A stretch of 64,000 nt of DNA from Sphingobacteriales bacterium 44-61 (GTDB lineage: Bacteria; Bacteroidota; Bacteroidia; Chitinophagales; Chitinophagaceae), in assembly GCA_001898405.1 (NCBI GenBank), contig MKTW01000003.1, positions 1-64,000 of the forward strand. The letters are read 5' to 3'. The first letter of the stretch is position 1; every line of letters starts with the position of its first letter. Below the pieces are notes generated by a model. That model was not told the origin of the DNA. It did not search any database and saw only the letters and a list, made by a program, of their open reading frames with translations. A program made the translations under genes and the position numbers. Below, one piece after another: positions 23,029-32,192 of the stretch.

Positions 23029-25785
23029 TTATTTAATGTTTACCAGTACGTTTATTTTTCCTACAGCAGGTCCGTTATAATCCTGCAATGCTTTGCCCAG
23101 CACCTGCCCTATTTTCACTTTATCCGGATCTGCTTTCATAGCTACACCGGGCTGTGAAGAAGTGACAAGCATATCGCCTCTTTTTATTGCACCGCCTTCC
23201 ATGCATACTTTTGTAGGGATAACACCTATCACACCCATAGGTACTTTATCAGAAATATCTGTGTCAATATGTTCTTCCGTCAGCAACACGCCAGGCTTGG
23301 TAGCATACACACCGGCGACAAGATTGGAGTAAGGCGTTGCTGATTTTTCTACTGCCCTGTCCTTATCAACGGAAATGATCAGTACATCACCTGCTTCATA
23401 GGCAGCAAGATCACCATTCACATCAAATGCCTCAGCCACATCGGCTCCGCTGTTTTGCGTACCATCATTAAAATAGCCTTTGCCTGTACCACTGATCCTG
23501 GCAACGTTTACAGTACCGGGGTTACCCGACTTAAAGAGTGCTATGCTGCCAGCGCTGTGCTGTTCTACAGTAAGTACCGGGTTGGTATTGCCGGTATTGT
23601 AATTCACTAACCTCGCTGCCCTGCCATTACTGAAATTGGGCGTCCAGGCATAAAGGGCATTCCCTGTACCGTCTGCTGTTGTTTCCACTCCATCCCCTGT
23701 GTTACTGGCATTGGCCGTGATGCCATTGCCATTACCATCAGCAATAGCTATCAAAGCGGGGCCATTGCCTGCGGGATTGGATGCATGAAAAAGCCCCGCA
23801 TAACCTCCTGTACCGGAAGAAATCCCATATATAGCAGCAGTACCGAAATTGGCAAACTGCGAATTAACTTCTGCTTTTACAGCCGCCGATGTTCCTGTAA
23901 CCTTGTCTACTTTAAAATTACCTGCAATGCCATTACCAACTGTGGTAACAGTGATCACATCACTGGTGTTGGATTCATTGAAAATATTAAACCTGCCTGC
24001 GCGTCCTGTTGCAAAACTGGGGACCCAGGCATATAGGGCATTTCCTGCACCATCGATATTTGCTTCCACTGCATTACCATCCTTACTGGTATTAGCTGTA
24101 ATGGCATTACCATTACCATCATTGATCGCCACCAAAGCAGGACCATTGCCAGCTGCATTGGAGGAATGGAAAAGACCCGCAAAGCCGCCGGTACCGGAAG
24201 AAATACCGAATAGACCGGCTGCGCCAAAGTTGCCGAAGATCGTTTTTACTTCACCTCTTACAGCAGCAGCTACGCTGTTGGCATTATCCACCAGGAAAGA
24301 AGCCGCATTGCCTTGCGTATTATCAGGAATATTTCCGTTACCGTTTGTTTCTACTTCCAGTGTATTGCCAGTGGTATTGGTACTGTTGAAGTTTTCAAAG
24401 CGCCCTGCACGACCGGTGCTGTTATTCAATCCCACCTGCCCCAGTACCCCAACAGCAGTGCCTGCAGCACTGGTCGCAATAAAACCTCTTACACCATAAC
24501 CACCGCCATCATTGCGGCCAACAACAGCACCTGCGATATCGCTGGTAGTGCGGCCTACCACGGCTTCACCACCACCATTATTATCTCCTACCACCCCGGC
24601 GCTTGTTTGAGACTGCGTAATACCATGCACCCCGAATCCGCTGCCGGTTGAGGCACGCACACCCGCGCCGTTCCCCGTTGTAGTAACAGTTACACCAACT
24701 CCGTTCCCAACCGTATTTACATTAAGCACCGTATTATTGTTTGAATTGTTGAAGATCGACATGTTAGCAGCTACGCCTGTATTACTGGTTGCCTGCAAAC
24801 CTGTGCCTGTATTACTATTGGCATAAACGCCATAACCATTGGCTGATGCATTACCATATACGCCAAGCCCGTTGGGCGTTACACCATAAACGCCCCAGCC
24901 ACTGCCGTTCTGTGATCCGTATACCCCCACACCAAGCCCACCGGTACCATTATTGACACCACGCACACCAGCAGAAAAACCGCCAGGAGAAGTACTGGTC
25001 ACACTACCTCTTATAGCAGCAATACTGGATGTTGCACTTCCATTCGTGCCTTCCAGTGAAACGCCATCACCTGCATTATTGATGGAAAACAAAGTAGCCA
25101 CAGAATTTTCATTCGCCACATAAGGCAGTACGAACCCACCACCGCCGCCGATATTTGTGGGTGTCCATTCAGTTCCATTGTATATCAATGCCTGTCCATT
25201 CGTTGGAGCAGTATTGCTCACTCCCTTGCCCTGAAGCCCTTTCACCGTTGGATCAGGATAAGTGCCGGCAAGATCACCGCCCGCAGCTGTTCCATTAATG
25301 GACCCTGCGGGGCCTGCAGGGCCAACGGGTCCAGCAGGGCCGGCTGGCCCCGCAGGACCAGGAGGGCCAGCTACGCCGTTTGCAGCAAATAAGGCATAAG
25401 GAACTGAAGCAAGTTGTGAAGTGCCTACATTGATAAAAGCCGAGCCTCCTGCCGGATCAATTTCCACCTGCACAAATTTATCTCCTGTGGCCCAGTCAAC
25501 ACCTTGAATGGTGCCGGTAACATTACTGGCACCAGGACTCCCAACCAGTACATTGAATAATCCAACTGCATTAGTCGTCAGTTCGCGGGTTTCAGCGTAT
25601 ACAACAGGGCCTGTTGCCGTACCATTGCGGATACTAAGGCGGAGCGTGATCGCTTTATTCTGGATCACGTTCCCTACAGCATTCCGTGCAACGCCCTGGT
25701 AATTGAATAAACCTGGCGCCTGGCCATACACTAATTGCATTGCCAGCATCAGCCAGCATAAGGCAAGAATCTTTTTCATGTTCAT
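23029..25785 (-). CDS. Large secreted fibre-like protein with a collagen-like segment
   Basis: 918 residues. A signal peptide (about 1-21, ending in VYGQ) is followed by a strand-rich head (about 22-130). A short collagen-like Gly-Pro-Ala tract follows (about 139-160, GPPGPAGPAG type). Then comes a long region of glycine- and asparagine-rich repeats, where units such as ISSGTGGFAGLFHSSNAAGN and GPALVAINDGNGNAITAN recur at about 115-130 residue spacing. The C-terminal 150 residues (from DGTQNSGADVAEAFDV) are a different, conserved-looking domain. The pattern resembles phage tail-fibre-like or trimeric fibrous proteins found singly in Bacteroidota genomes. No phage genes are near. Function is unknown; surface adhesion is a guess. 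Confidence 0.78.
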   Translation of the reverse strand: MNMKKILALCWLMLAMQLVYGQAPGLFNYQGVARNAVGNVIQNKAITLRLSIRNGTATGPVVYAETRELTTNAVGLFNVLVGSPGASNVTGTIQGVDWATGDKFVQVEIDPAGGSAFINVGTSQLASVPYALFAANGVAGPPGPAGPAGPAGPVGPAGPAGSINGTAAGGDLAGTYPDPTVKGLQGKGVSNTAPTNGQALIYNGTEWTPTNIGGGGGFVLPYVANENSVATLFSINNAGDGVSLEGTNGSATSSIAAIRGSVTSTSPGGFSAGVRGVNNGTGGLGVGVYGSQNGSGWGVYGVTPNGLGVYGNASANGYGVYANSNTGTGLQATSNTGVAANMSIFNNSNNNTVLNVNTVGNGVGVTVTTTGNGAGVRASTGSGFGVHGITQSQTSAGVVGDNNGGGEAVVGRTTSDIAGAVVGRNDGGGYGVRGFIATSAAGTAVGVLGQVGLNNSTGRAGRFENFNSTNTTGNTLEVETNGNGNIPDNTQGNAASFLVDNANSVAAAVRGEVKTIFGNFGAAGLFGISSGTGGFAGLFHSSNAAGNGPALVAINDGNGNAITANTSKDGNAVEANIDGAGNALYAWVPSFATGRAGRFNIFNESNTSDVITVTTVGNGIAGNFKVDKVTGTSAAVKAEVNSQFANFGTAAIYGISSGTGGYAGLFHASNPAGNGPALIAIADGNGNGITANASNTGDGVETTADGTGNALYAWTPNFSNGRAARLVNYNTGNTNPVLTVEQHSAGSIALFKSGNPGTVNVARISGTGKGYFNDGTQNSGADVAEAFDVNGDLAAYEAGDVLIISVDKDRAVEKSATPYSNLVAGVYATKPGVLLTEEHIDTDISDKVPMGVIGVIPTKVCMEGGAIKRGDMLVTSSQPGVAMKADPDKVKIGQVLGKALQDYNGPAVGKINVLVNIK

Positions 25786-25820
25786 GATTTGTTAGGGTGA
25801 AGGGTTTATGGTTGATCGAA

Positions 25821-26354
25821 TTACTTTCCGATTTTCATTACTTTAAGACCACTGTAGCGGGTAAATATGGTATGCAATTCAGCAATCACATAGTAAACTC
25901 CGGGAGGATGATCAGTGAGATCGAATTGATATATACCACAGCAGCCGGTATACATAAAGCTGCGGCGATCCAGCACTTTTCCGTTAGCGTCTACCAAACG
26001 GAGATGCATTGGACCGGGTTCCTTGATAAAAAAGTTCACTTCGAACTTGCCCACAGTAGGATTGGGAAAAAGGCGGTAATCAGCAGGCTGGAACCTGGCA
26101 TTGCCGGGCAGGCTTTTACCGTCTGTGCAAGGTTGCAATACTCCCTGCGTTAACAGCACAGCACTATCCGGAGGAGCAAAAGAATTAATAACAAGCATTT
26201 CCCCGAAACTCCACTCAAAATGGAAATAAGAATCAGGATTATTGTAGGTGCCGCCTGCTGTATTTAAGGCAGCTGGTACAACACTTTGAGCATAAGAATA
26301 GCTGATGGCGCATAGCATGGCCATTGCTGAGAGGAGAGTTCTTCTCATAAGCAA
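25821..26354 (-). CDS. T9SS sorting-domain protein
   Basis: 177 residues. A signal peptide (about 1-22) and a short mature part lead to a C-terminal type IX secretion sorting domain. The domain is visible as YRLFPNPTVGKFEVNFF, then LRLVDANGKVLDRR and PPGVYYVIAELH. About 80 residues of cargo precede it, with no recognised domain (HFEWSFGEMLVINSF is shared with many T9SS proteins). It precedes the fibre-like gene by 35 bases and is likely the first gene of the cluster. Confidence 0.82.
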   Translation of the reverse strand: MLMRRTLLSAMAMLCAISYSYAQSVVPAALNTAGGTYNNPDSYFHFEWSFGEMLVINSFAPPDSAVLLTQGVLQPCTDGKSLPGNARFQPADYRLFPNPTVGKFEVNFFIKEPGPMHLRLVDANGKVLDRRSFMYTGCCGIYQFDLTDHPPGVYYVIAELHTIFTRYSGLKVMKIGK

Positions 26355-26445
26355 GATTTAGTTTGTAAATAAGCTCGCTACTATTAGAGTTACTCTATCG
26401 GTGGGGTGGAAAGAAAGATGGAGGATGGATACATACAAAGCTAGG

Positions 26446-26482
26446 TCACACAAGAAGGGAAATCAATACCCTTTTTGTGTGA
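26446..26482 (-). terminator. Terminator of the def gene
   Basis: 14-base arms (26446-26459 and 26469-26482) pair with one mismatch: TCACACAAGAAGGG and CCCTTTTTGTGTGA. It lies about 55 bases past the def stop codon, with no gene between. Confidence 0.6.
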
Positions 26483-26536
26483 TCTTTCAATTGTTGAGCC
26501 AGAAGTCGTTTTTATGAGTACAATGTGCAGTTCAGC

Positions 26537-27115
26537 TTAGCCGGGGAACATCATTTTATAATCCACATTCACTTTTCCTTTCGAGATATCGGTGAGCTTA
26601 CCTTTCATCAGTTTCCTTTTCAACGGAGAAATATGATCGATAAAAAGCTTACCGTCAATATGATCGTATTCATGAAGGATCACGCGTGCAGTGAGGCCAT
26701 CGAATGTTTTTTCCTGGGGCTGGAAATTTTCATCCACGTACCGCAGCGTAACGGATTCGTTGCGATAAATGTCTTCCCGGATCTTGGGGATGCTGAGACA
26801 ACCCTCATTGTACGACCATTCCTCTCCCTCCAATACCACAATGTGGGCATTAATAAAAGTGGCTTTGATGCCGGGAGCATCGGGGTAGTCATCTTTTTCA
26901 TCTTCTTCCATGTTGGTAAACATCTGTTCTGTGTCTACCACAAACAAACGGATAGAGCGGTTGATCTGCGGAGCAGCAAGGCCCACACCACTGCTTTCAT
27001 ACATGGTTTCCCACATATCTGCAATAAGCTTTTCCAGATTGGGGTAATGGGGTGTAATATCCTCAGCCACTTTACGCAATACAGGGTGGCCATAAGCTAC
27101 AATAGGTAAAATCAT
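26537..27115 (-). CDS. def: Peptide deformylase
   Basis: 192 residues from the ATG at 27115, the usual length. An ATG at 27145 would fall inside the -7 box and is rejected. It removes the formyl group from new proteins. The three active-site motifs are present: GVGLAAPQI, EGCLSIP and HEYDHIDG, where Cys and the two His bind the metal. It stands alone between two terminator hairpins. Confidence 0.96.
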   Translation of the reverse strand: MILPIVAYGHPVLRKVAEDITPHYPNLEKLIADMWETMYESSGVGLAAPQINRSIRLFVVDTEQMFTNMEEDEKDDYPDAPGIKATFINAHIVVLEGEEWSYNEGCLSIPKIREDIYRNESVTLRYVDENFQPQEKTFDGLTARVILHEYDHIDGKLFIDHISPLKRKLMKGKLTDISKGKVNVDYKMMFPG

Positions 27116-27142
27116 CTTTAAACTACTTGATTGAACAAGGTA

Positions 27143-27150
27143 CAAAGGTA
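27143..27150 (-). promoter_or_regulatory. Candidate -7 box of def
   Basis: TACCTTTG on the minus strand, 27 bases upstream of the ATG at 27115. It overlaps the alternative ATG at 27145 and so decides the start. Confidence 0.6.
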
Positions 27151-27249
27151 TGCGTTCCTGCTTAAAATACAGGAAGTCAACGTGTATAATATGAAACAGG
27201 GATTTATTCTCAAACAGTTACACTTCATTAAATAAAGCAACTCCTGTTC

Positions 27250-27327
27250 AAAACGCCCCTTCCCGTCCTTCCCGCCTTACCGGTAAAAATTTACCGGTAA
27301 GGCGGGAAGGACGGGAAGGGGCGTTTT
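27250..27327. terminator. Perfect 38-bp palindrome after ruvX
   Basis: Two 38-base arms (27250-27287 and 27290-27327) are exact reverse complements around AA. The arm begins AAAACGCCCCTTCCCGTCC and includes CCGGTAAA. It overlaps the ruvX stop codon, and reading leftward the stem ends in TTTT. It is much longer than a normal terminator. Confidence 0.85.
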
Positions 27328-27736
27328 AAACAGATCGCATGTATTCCTGTAGCATGATAGTTGCCGCGATCTCGTCTACAAGTGCTTTGTTGCGGCGTTG
27401 CATTTTCCTGAGGCCCATTTCCAGCATGGCATCTTTGGCCATTTTGGAAGTGAACCGTTCATCCACTTTTTTGATGGGCATGGAGGGGAAATTTTTCTGA
27501 AGATCCTTAATGCATTTTTCCACCAGGGGTGTCGCATGCGTATCGGAATCATCCCAGTTCTTGGGTTCGCCGATAATGATCAGTTCTACCTGTTCACGGC
27601 TGAAATAATCTTTCAGGTAAGGAACCAGCTGTTTTGATTCAACGGTGGCCAGGCCTGTAGCAATGATCTGTAAAGGATCGGTGACGGCAAGGCCGGTGCG
27701 TTTGAGACCGTAATCAATGGCGAGGATTCTGGGCAT
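27326..27736 (-). CDS. ruvX: RuvX/YqgF family Holliday junction resolvase-like nuclease
   Basis: 136 residues from the ATG at 27736, the normal length. The -7 box TATCTTTG ends 4 bases before this ATG, so the in-frame ATG at 27766 is rejected. Motifs: RILAIDYGLKRTGLAVTD (catalytic Asp), IIGEPKNWDD and the C-terminal KALVDEIAATIMLQEY. Family members act in rRNA 16S 5' end maturation and are RNase H-like. It follows the UbiA gene by 13 bases, with its own promoter box in that gap. Confidence 0.93.
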   Translation of the reverse strand: MPRILAIDYGLKRTGLAVTDPLQIIATGLATVESKQLVPYLKDYFSREQVELIIIGEPKNWDDSDTHATPLVEKCIKDLQKNFPSMPIKKVDERFTSKMAKDAMLEMGLRKMQRRNKALVDEIAATIMLQEYMRSV

Positions 27737-27740
27737 GGTG

Positions 27741-27748
27741 CAAAGATA
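27741..27748 (-). promoter_or_regulatory. -7 box 4 bases upstream of ruvX
   Basis: TATCTTTG on the minus strand, then four bases, then the ruvX ATG. It sits wholly between the UbiA stop codon (27750) and ruvX. Confidence 0.55.
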
Positions 27749-27749
27749 C

Positions 27750-28709
27750 CTAACGGGAAAAAACACGGAGAAAGAGATCGGCGATCACAAATAAAGCAAA
27801 AACGACAGAAGCTATGCCGTTGGCCGTCATGAAAGCCAGGTTCACTCTCCGGAGATCATTGGGTTTAACAATGGAATGCTGGTAAATAAGCATGCCGGCA
27901 AATACAGCTACGCCGATCCAGTAGAGCCAGCTAAAACTTCCAAGATAACCTGCAGCAATGACGAATAAAGCACTGAGGATATGAAGTAATTCTGAAACCC
28001 TTAATGCTTTGGACTTGCCCAGCCAGGAAGGTATTGAATATAAAGAATGGTTTTTATCAAACTCTTCATCCTGCAATGCATAAATAATATCAAAGCCACT
28101 GACCCAACAGATGACTGCAAAAGAAAACAACAAAGGGAGAAGTTGAAACTCACCGGTTACAGCGAGATAAGCTCCTATCGGCGCAAGTGACAATCCTATG
28201 CCTAATACCAGGTGACATAGCGGCGTGAATCTTTTCGTATAACTATATCCCAACACTACTGATAAGGCTACGGGGGAGAGATAAAAACAGATCTTATTAA
28301 TAAAGAAAGTACAAACAATAAACAGGACAGAGCTTATAATGGTAAACAACAATACATTGTTTGCCTTTAATATCCCGGCTGGTATCTCCCTGATCGCAGT
28401 GCGGGGGTTCAGGGCGTCGAAACTTCTGTCGAGATACCGGTTAAAGGCCATGGCTGCACTGCGCGCAAATACCATACAGGCAATCACCAACAGGAACCGG
28501 ATGATCACTTCGTTGCGGGAAGAAGGAAAACCGGCAGGCCAGTTTTTAAGGTCAGGATAGGCAATATGCCAACCCGGTATTAAAGAACCCCCATACTCCG
28601 GATTTGTGATCAAAAAAATCCCCAGAAAAAAGCCTATCAATGCAAAAGGCATCGCAAAAATGGTATGCGAAAACTTTATTAGACTGAGATACTTTTTAGC
28701 AGTAGTCAT
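27750..28709 (-). CDS. UbiA-family prenyltransferase, probably for menaquinone synthesis
   Basis: 319 residues from the ATG at 28709. A multi-helix membrane protein with the two Asp-rich motifs NRYLDRSFDALNPRT and DEEFDKNHSLYSIPS, which bind the prenyl diphosphate. The sequence fits the group named putative 4-hydroxybenzoate polyprenyltransferase in menaquinone-only bacteria, where the homologue MqnP acts in the futalosine route. Use in quinone synthesis is well supported; the exact acceptor is inference. It is followed by ruvX. Confidence 0.88.
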   Translation of the reverse strand: MTTAKKYLSLIKFSHTIFAMPFALIGFFLGIFLITNPEYGGSLIPGWHIAYPDLKNWPAGFPSSRNEVIIRFLLVIACMVFARSAAMAFNRYLDRSFDALNPRTAIREIPAGILKANNVLLFTIISSVLFIVCTFFINKICFYLSPVALSVVLGYSYTKRFTPLCHLVLGIGLSLAPIGAYLAVTGEFQLLPLLFSFAVICWVSGFDIIYALQDEEFDKNHSLYSIPSWLGKSKALRVSELLHILSALFVIAAGYLGSFSWLYWIGVAVFAGMLIYQHSIVKPNDLRRVNLAFMTANGIASVVFALFVIADLFLRVFSR

Positions 28710-28713
28710 CCGG

Positions 28714-28721
28714 CAAAGATA
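28714..28721 (-). promoter_or_regulatory. -7 box 4 bases upstream of the UbiA gene
   Basis: TATCTTTG on the minus strand, then CCGG, then the ATG at 28709. Confidence 0.55.
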
Positions 28722-28764
28722 AACCAATCCCCCTGACCATAAAACAACGTTTAAACATTAAAAT

Positions 28765-29319
28765 TTAAACGCTGCGCTCCCGCCCCTCACTCTTTAGCCT
28801 CCTTCTTACCAGCTCCCAAAGCACCACTCCTGCCGCCGTTGCAATATTCAGGGAGTGTTTCATCCCCAATTGCGGTATTTCCACACAGGCATCACACAAA
28901 TGGATCGTGGATTGCTCCACACCCGTTACTTCATTGCCCAGCACCACCGCGATCTTCTCATCCAAAGCAGGGGTAATCGCTTGCAAAGCCCGGCTTCCTT
29001 CAGCCTGTTCTATCGCATAAATGGTGTACCCATCTTCCCTTAATTGTGAAATAGCCTCGGCTGTTGTGGAAAAATGCCGCCAATTCACCGTTTCTTCCGC
29101 ACCTAAAGCTGTTTTTTTGATCTCTTTATGCGGAGGTTTTGCTGAATAGCCGATGATGTAGATCGCTTCCACCAGGAAAGCATCAGCAGTACGGAACACA
29201 CTGCCAACATTATACGCACTACGGATATTTTCTAAGACGACGATAATGGGAGTTTTCTCCGATTGCCTGAATTCTTCGACCGATTTGCGGTCCAATTCTT
29301 CCATACTCAGTTTTCGCAT
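28765..29319 (-). CDS. TrmH-family RNA methyltransferase (SpoU)
   Basis: 184 residues from the ATG at 29319, fixed by a -7 box 4 bases upstream; an ATG at 29337 would lie upstream of the box. SPOUT motifs: IVVLENIRSAYNVGSVFRTADAF, then AVVLGNEVTGVEQ and the C-terminal IPQLGMKHSLNIATAAGVVLWEL. It methylates a ribose in tRNA or rRNA; the target is not readable. It is divergent from mutS. Confidence 0.92.
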   Translation of the reverse strand: MRKLSMEELDRKSVEEFRQSEKTPIIVVLENIRSAYNVGSVFRTADAFLVEAIYIIGYSAKPPHKEIKKTALGAEETVNWRHFSTTAEAISQLREDGYTIYAIEQAEGSRALQAITPALDEKIAVVLGNEVTGVEQSTIHLCDACVEIPQLGMKHSLNIATAAGVVLWELVRRRLKSEGRERSV

Positions 29320-29323
29320 AGTG

Positions 29324-29331
29324 CAAAAATA
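29324..29331 (-). promoter_or_regulatory. -7 box 4 bases upstream of the TrmH-family gene
   Basis: TATTTTTG on the minus strand, then CACT, then the ATG at 29319. Confidence 0.5.
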
Positions 29332-29376
29332 ATTCACACCCGTTAGAATACGGTTCGTTCATGGCAGCAAAGCAAT

Positions 29377-29384
29377 TATATTTG
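29377..29384 (+). promoter_or_regulatory. -7 box 6 bases upstream of mutS
   Basis: TATATTTG, then six bases, then the ATG at 29391. It lies downstream of the alternative ATG at 29361 and so argues against it. Confidence 0.55.
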
Positions 29385-29390
29385 TCGCCC

Positions 29391-32021
29391 ATGGCGAAAA
29401 GCAAAACAGAGGAAACCCCGATGATGCAGCAGCACCGGGCCATTAAACAGAAATACCCGGATGCCGTGCTGCTTTTCCGTGTAGGCGATTTCTATGAAAC
29501 CTTCGGTCAGGATGCCGTGATCGCTTCACAGGTGCTGGGCATCACCCTCACCAAAAGGAATAATGGCGCCGCCGCTTCACTCGACCTGGCAGGTTTTCCC
29601 CATCACTCCATCGACACTTACCTGCATAAACTGGTGAAAGCCGGCTATCGCGTAGCTGTTTGCGATCAACTGGAAGATCCAAAACAAGCCAAAGGCGTTG
29701 TGAAAAGAGGCGTCACCGAAATGATCACCCCCGGCACTGCCCTGAATGATAAATTGCTGGAACACCATACCAATAATTTTCTCGGCGGTATCCATTTCGC
29801 TGACAATGATCAATACGGTCTTGCTTTCCTTGATATCTCCACCGGCGAATTCCTGATCGCAGAAGGCGACCGTGAATATGCCGATAAACTGCTGCAAAGC
29901 TTCAAGCCCGCTGAAGTGATCTTTCAACGTCACCGCCAGAAAAATTTCAAAGAGTATTTTGGTGGCAGAATGTACACCTATACGCTGGATGAATGGATCT
30001 TCGATGCCGGCTACGCAGAAGATACATTGCTCAAACATTTCCAGACCCATTCACTAAAAGGATTTGGTGTGGAAGAAATGAAGAATGGCCTTATTGCAGC
30101 CGGTGCCATTATCCATTATTTAAGAGATACCGAACATCCCAACCTGCAGCATATTACCTCACTGCAGCGGATCGACCGGGATGATTTCCTGTGGATGGAC
30201 CGCTTCACCATCCGTAATCTTGAACTGGTCTACGGCGCTTCAGAAACTGATCATACTTTACTGAGCGTGCTCGACAATACTGTTTCCCCTATGGGCGCAC
30301 GCCTGCTGAAACGGTGGATCGTTTTCCCGCTGAAAGATCTTGCCAAGATCAATGAACGGCTCGACCTGGTGGAATGGCTGATCAAAGAAACAGATACACG
30401 CAATAAACTATCGCAATCCATCAAACTTTGCGGTGACATTGAAAGGCTGGTCGCTAAAATCCCTGCAAGAAGGATCAACCCGCGTGAAGTGTTGCAACTC
30501 GCAAAAGGATTGAAGCAGGTGGAGATCATTAAACAGGTTTGTCTTGCATCCGGCAATGACTACCTGAAACGTTTAGGCGATGCTTTGAACCCCTGCCCTT
30601 ATATCGCCGACAAAATATTCAAAGAGATCATAGATAACCCTCCTGCCCTGGCGGCAAAAGGCGGGATGGTCAATAATGGCGTGGATGCAGAACTGGATGA
30701 ATTGCGGCAGATCGCACATAGCGGCAAAGAATACCTGGCCAAACTTCAGCAAAAAGAAGCTGAGCAAACCGGTATCAGTTCCCTGAAGATCGGTTTCAAT
30801 AATGTATTCGGTTACTATCTTGAAGTAACCAATTCTCATAAGAACAAAGTGCCGGCTGAGTGGATGCGCAAGCAAACACTGGCTAATGCAGAACGGTATA
30901 TCACTCCCGAATTGAAAGATTATGAAGAAAAGATCATGGGAGCGGAAGATAAAATATTACAGAATGAGCTCAGGATATATGAACTGTTGCTGAATGAATT
31001 GTTTGATTATTTAGCACCTGTTCAAACTAATGGGAATATTCTTGCTATTGTGGACTGCCTCTGCTGTTTTGCACAGAATGCCATACAGTATCAGTATAAA
31101 AAACCACAGCTGCAGGAAGACATGGACTGGAAAGTGAAAGAAGGAAGGCATCCTGTAATAGAAAGACATTTACCCATCGGTGAAACCTATATCCACAACG
31201 ATCTCGAGCTGAACAAAACCGATCAGCAGATCATCATACTTACCGGCCCCAACATGAGCGGTAAATCAGCATTGCTCCGTCAAACCGCACTGATCACGCT
31301 GATGGCTCATATCGGTTCCTTTGTACCGGCAACTGAAGCAAAGATCTCCCTCACCGATAAGATCTTTACGCGCGTGGGTGCTTCAGACAACCTGAGTGGA
31401 GGTGAGTCTACCTTTATGGTGGAAATGAATGAAACCGCCAGCATCATCAACAATATCACAGCGCGAAGCCTGATATTGCTGGATGAGATCGGCCGGGGAA
31501 CTTCTACTTATGATGGTATTTCCATTGCATGGAGCATTGCGGAACATTTGCACAATACCCCGCATCAACCCAAAACCCTATTTGCTACCCATTATCATGA
31601 GTTGAATGAACTGGAAGAAAAACTTGACCGTGTAAAGAACTATCATATCACCAATAAAGAGATCGGCAACAAGATCGTGTTCCTGCGCAAGCTGGCCCCG
31701 GGTGGCAGCACGCACAGTTTTGGTATCCACGTAGCCCGTATGGCCGGTATGCCTCCTTCCCTGATCGACCGGGCCAATGAAATTTTAAAGCATCTCGAAG
31801 CAAAACACCTGGATGGCGACGACAATGGCACTCCGGCCAAAGAGGATGCGCGGTCAAAAGTCAAATCCCTGACTGCCCCCCAATTCCAGTTATCCATTTT
31901 TGATGCACATTCCCAGACTTTCGGCGATATCCGGGACCTCCTGGGCTCTATCGACATCAACCGGCTAACGCCGGTAGAGGCATTACTCAAGCTTCAGGAA
32001 ATTAAAGACTTACTGAAGTAG
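29391..32021 (+). CDS. mutS: DNA mismatch repair protein MutS
   Basis: 876 residues from the ATG at 29391. Domain I has the mismatch-reading motif VGDFYETFG (the Phe that stacks on the mismatch). The connector and core follow, then the ATPase domain with Walker A GPNMSGKS, the Walker B LDEIGRGTST segment and the signature STFMVEM. The C-terminal 75 residues are the dimer and clamp region. The length is normal. It is divergent from the TrmH-family gene and has no nearby partner. Confidence 0.98.
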   Translation: MAKSKTEETPMMQQHRAIKQKYPDAVLLFRVGDFYETFGQDAVIASQVLGITLTKRNNGAAASLDLAGFPHHSIDTYLHKLVKAGYRVAVCDQLEDPKQAKGVVKRGVTEMITPGTALNDKLLEHHTNNFLGGIHFADNDQYGLAFLDISTGEFLIAEGDREYADKLLQSFKPAEVIFQRHRQKNFKEYFGGRMYTYTLDEWIFDAGYAEDTLLKHFQTHSLKGFGVEEMKNGLIAAGAIIHYLRDTEHPNLQHITSLQRIDRDDFLWMDRFTIRNLELVYGASETDHTLLSVLDNTVSPMGARLLKRWIVFPLKDLAKINERLDLVEWLIKETDTRNKLSQSIKLCGDIERLVAKIPARRINPREVLQLAKGLKQVEIIKQVCLASGNDYLKRLGDALNPCPYIADKIFKEIIDNPPALAAKGGMVNNGVDAELDELRQIAHSGKEYLAKLQQKEAEQTGISSLKIGFNNVFGYYLEVTNSHKNKVPAEWMRKQTLANAERYITPELKDYEEKIMGAEDKILQNELRIYELLLNELFDYLAPVQTNGNILAIVDCLCCFAQNAIQYQYKKPQLQEDMDWKVKEGRHPVIERHLPIGETYIHNDLELNKTDQQIIILTGPNMSGKSALLRQTALITLMAHIGSFVPATEAKISLTDKIFTRVGASDNLSGGESTFMVEMNETASIINNITARSLILLDEIGRGTSTYDGISIAWSIAEHLHNTPHQPKTLFATHYHELNELEEKLDRVKNYHITNKEIGNKIVFLRKLAPGGSTHSFGIHVARMAGMPPSLIDRANEILKHLEAKHLDGDDNGTPAKEDARSKVKSLTAPQFQLSIFDAHSQTFGDIRDLLGSIDINRLTPVEALLKLQEIKDLLK

Positions 32022-32042
32022 TACCTCTCATATATAAATAAG

Positions 32043-32173
32043 TTGACAATTGTCAAAAGTTTAGGCCCTCCCAGGCGCCCATAGGTATCTTTTTGCCTGA
32101 AAATCATACTTTTATTTGTAAATACCTATTTACACTAAGCAATAACCCTTATTTACTATCGTTAAATAGGGTT
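32043..32173. other. Palindromes between mutS and the PA14-like gene
   Basis: TTGACAATTGTCAA (32043-32056) is a 14-base perfect palindrome. AACCC and GGGTT with flanking TTATTT/AAATA (about 32144-32173) can form a hairpin just before the ATG at 32193. They may be operator or leader elements; no exact TAnnTTTG box is seen. Confidence 0.3.
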
Positions 32174-32192
32174 AGTAACAAACCACCTTCCA

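Noticed and set aside
23029-25785. Prophage tail fibre
   Set aside because: The protein has a signal peptide, and there are no phage structural, integrase or lysis genes nearby.
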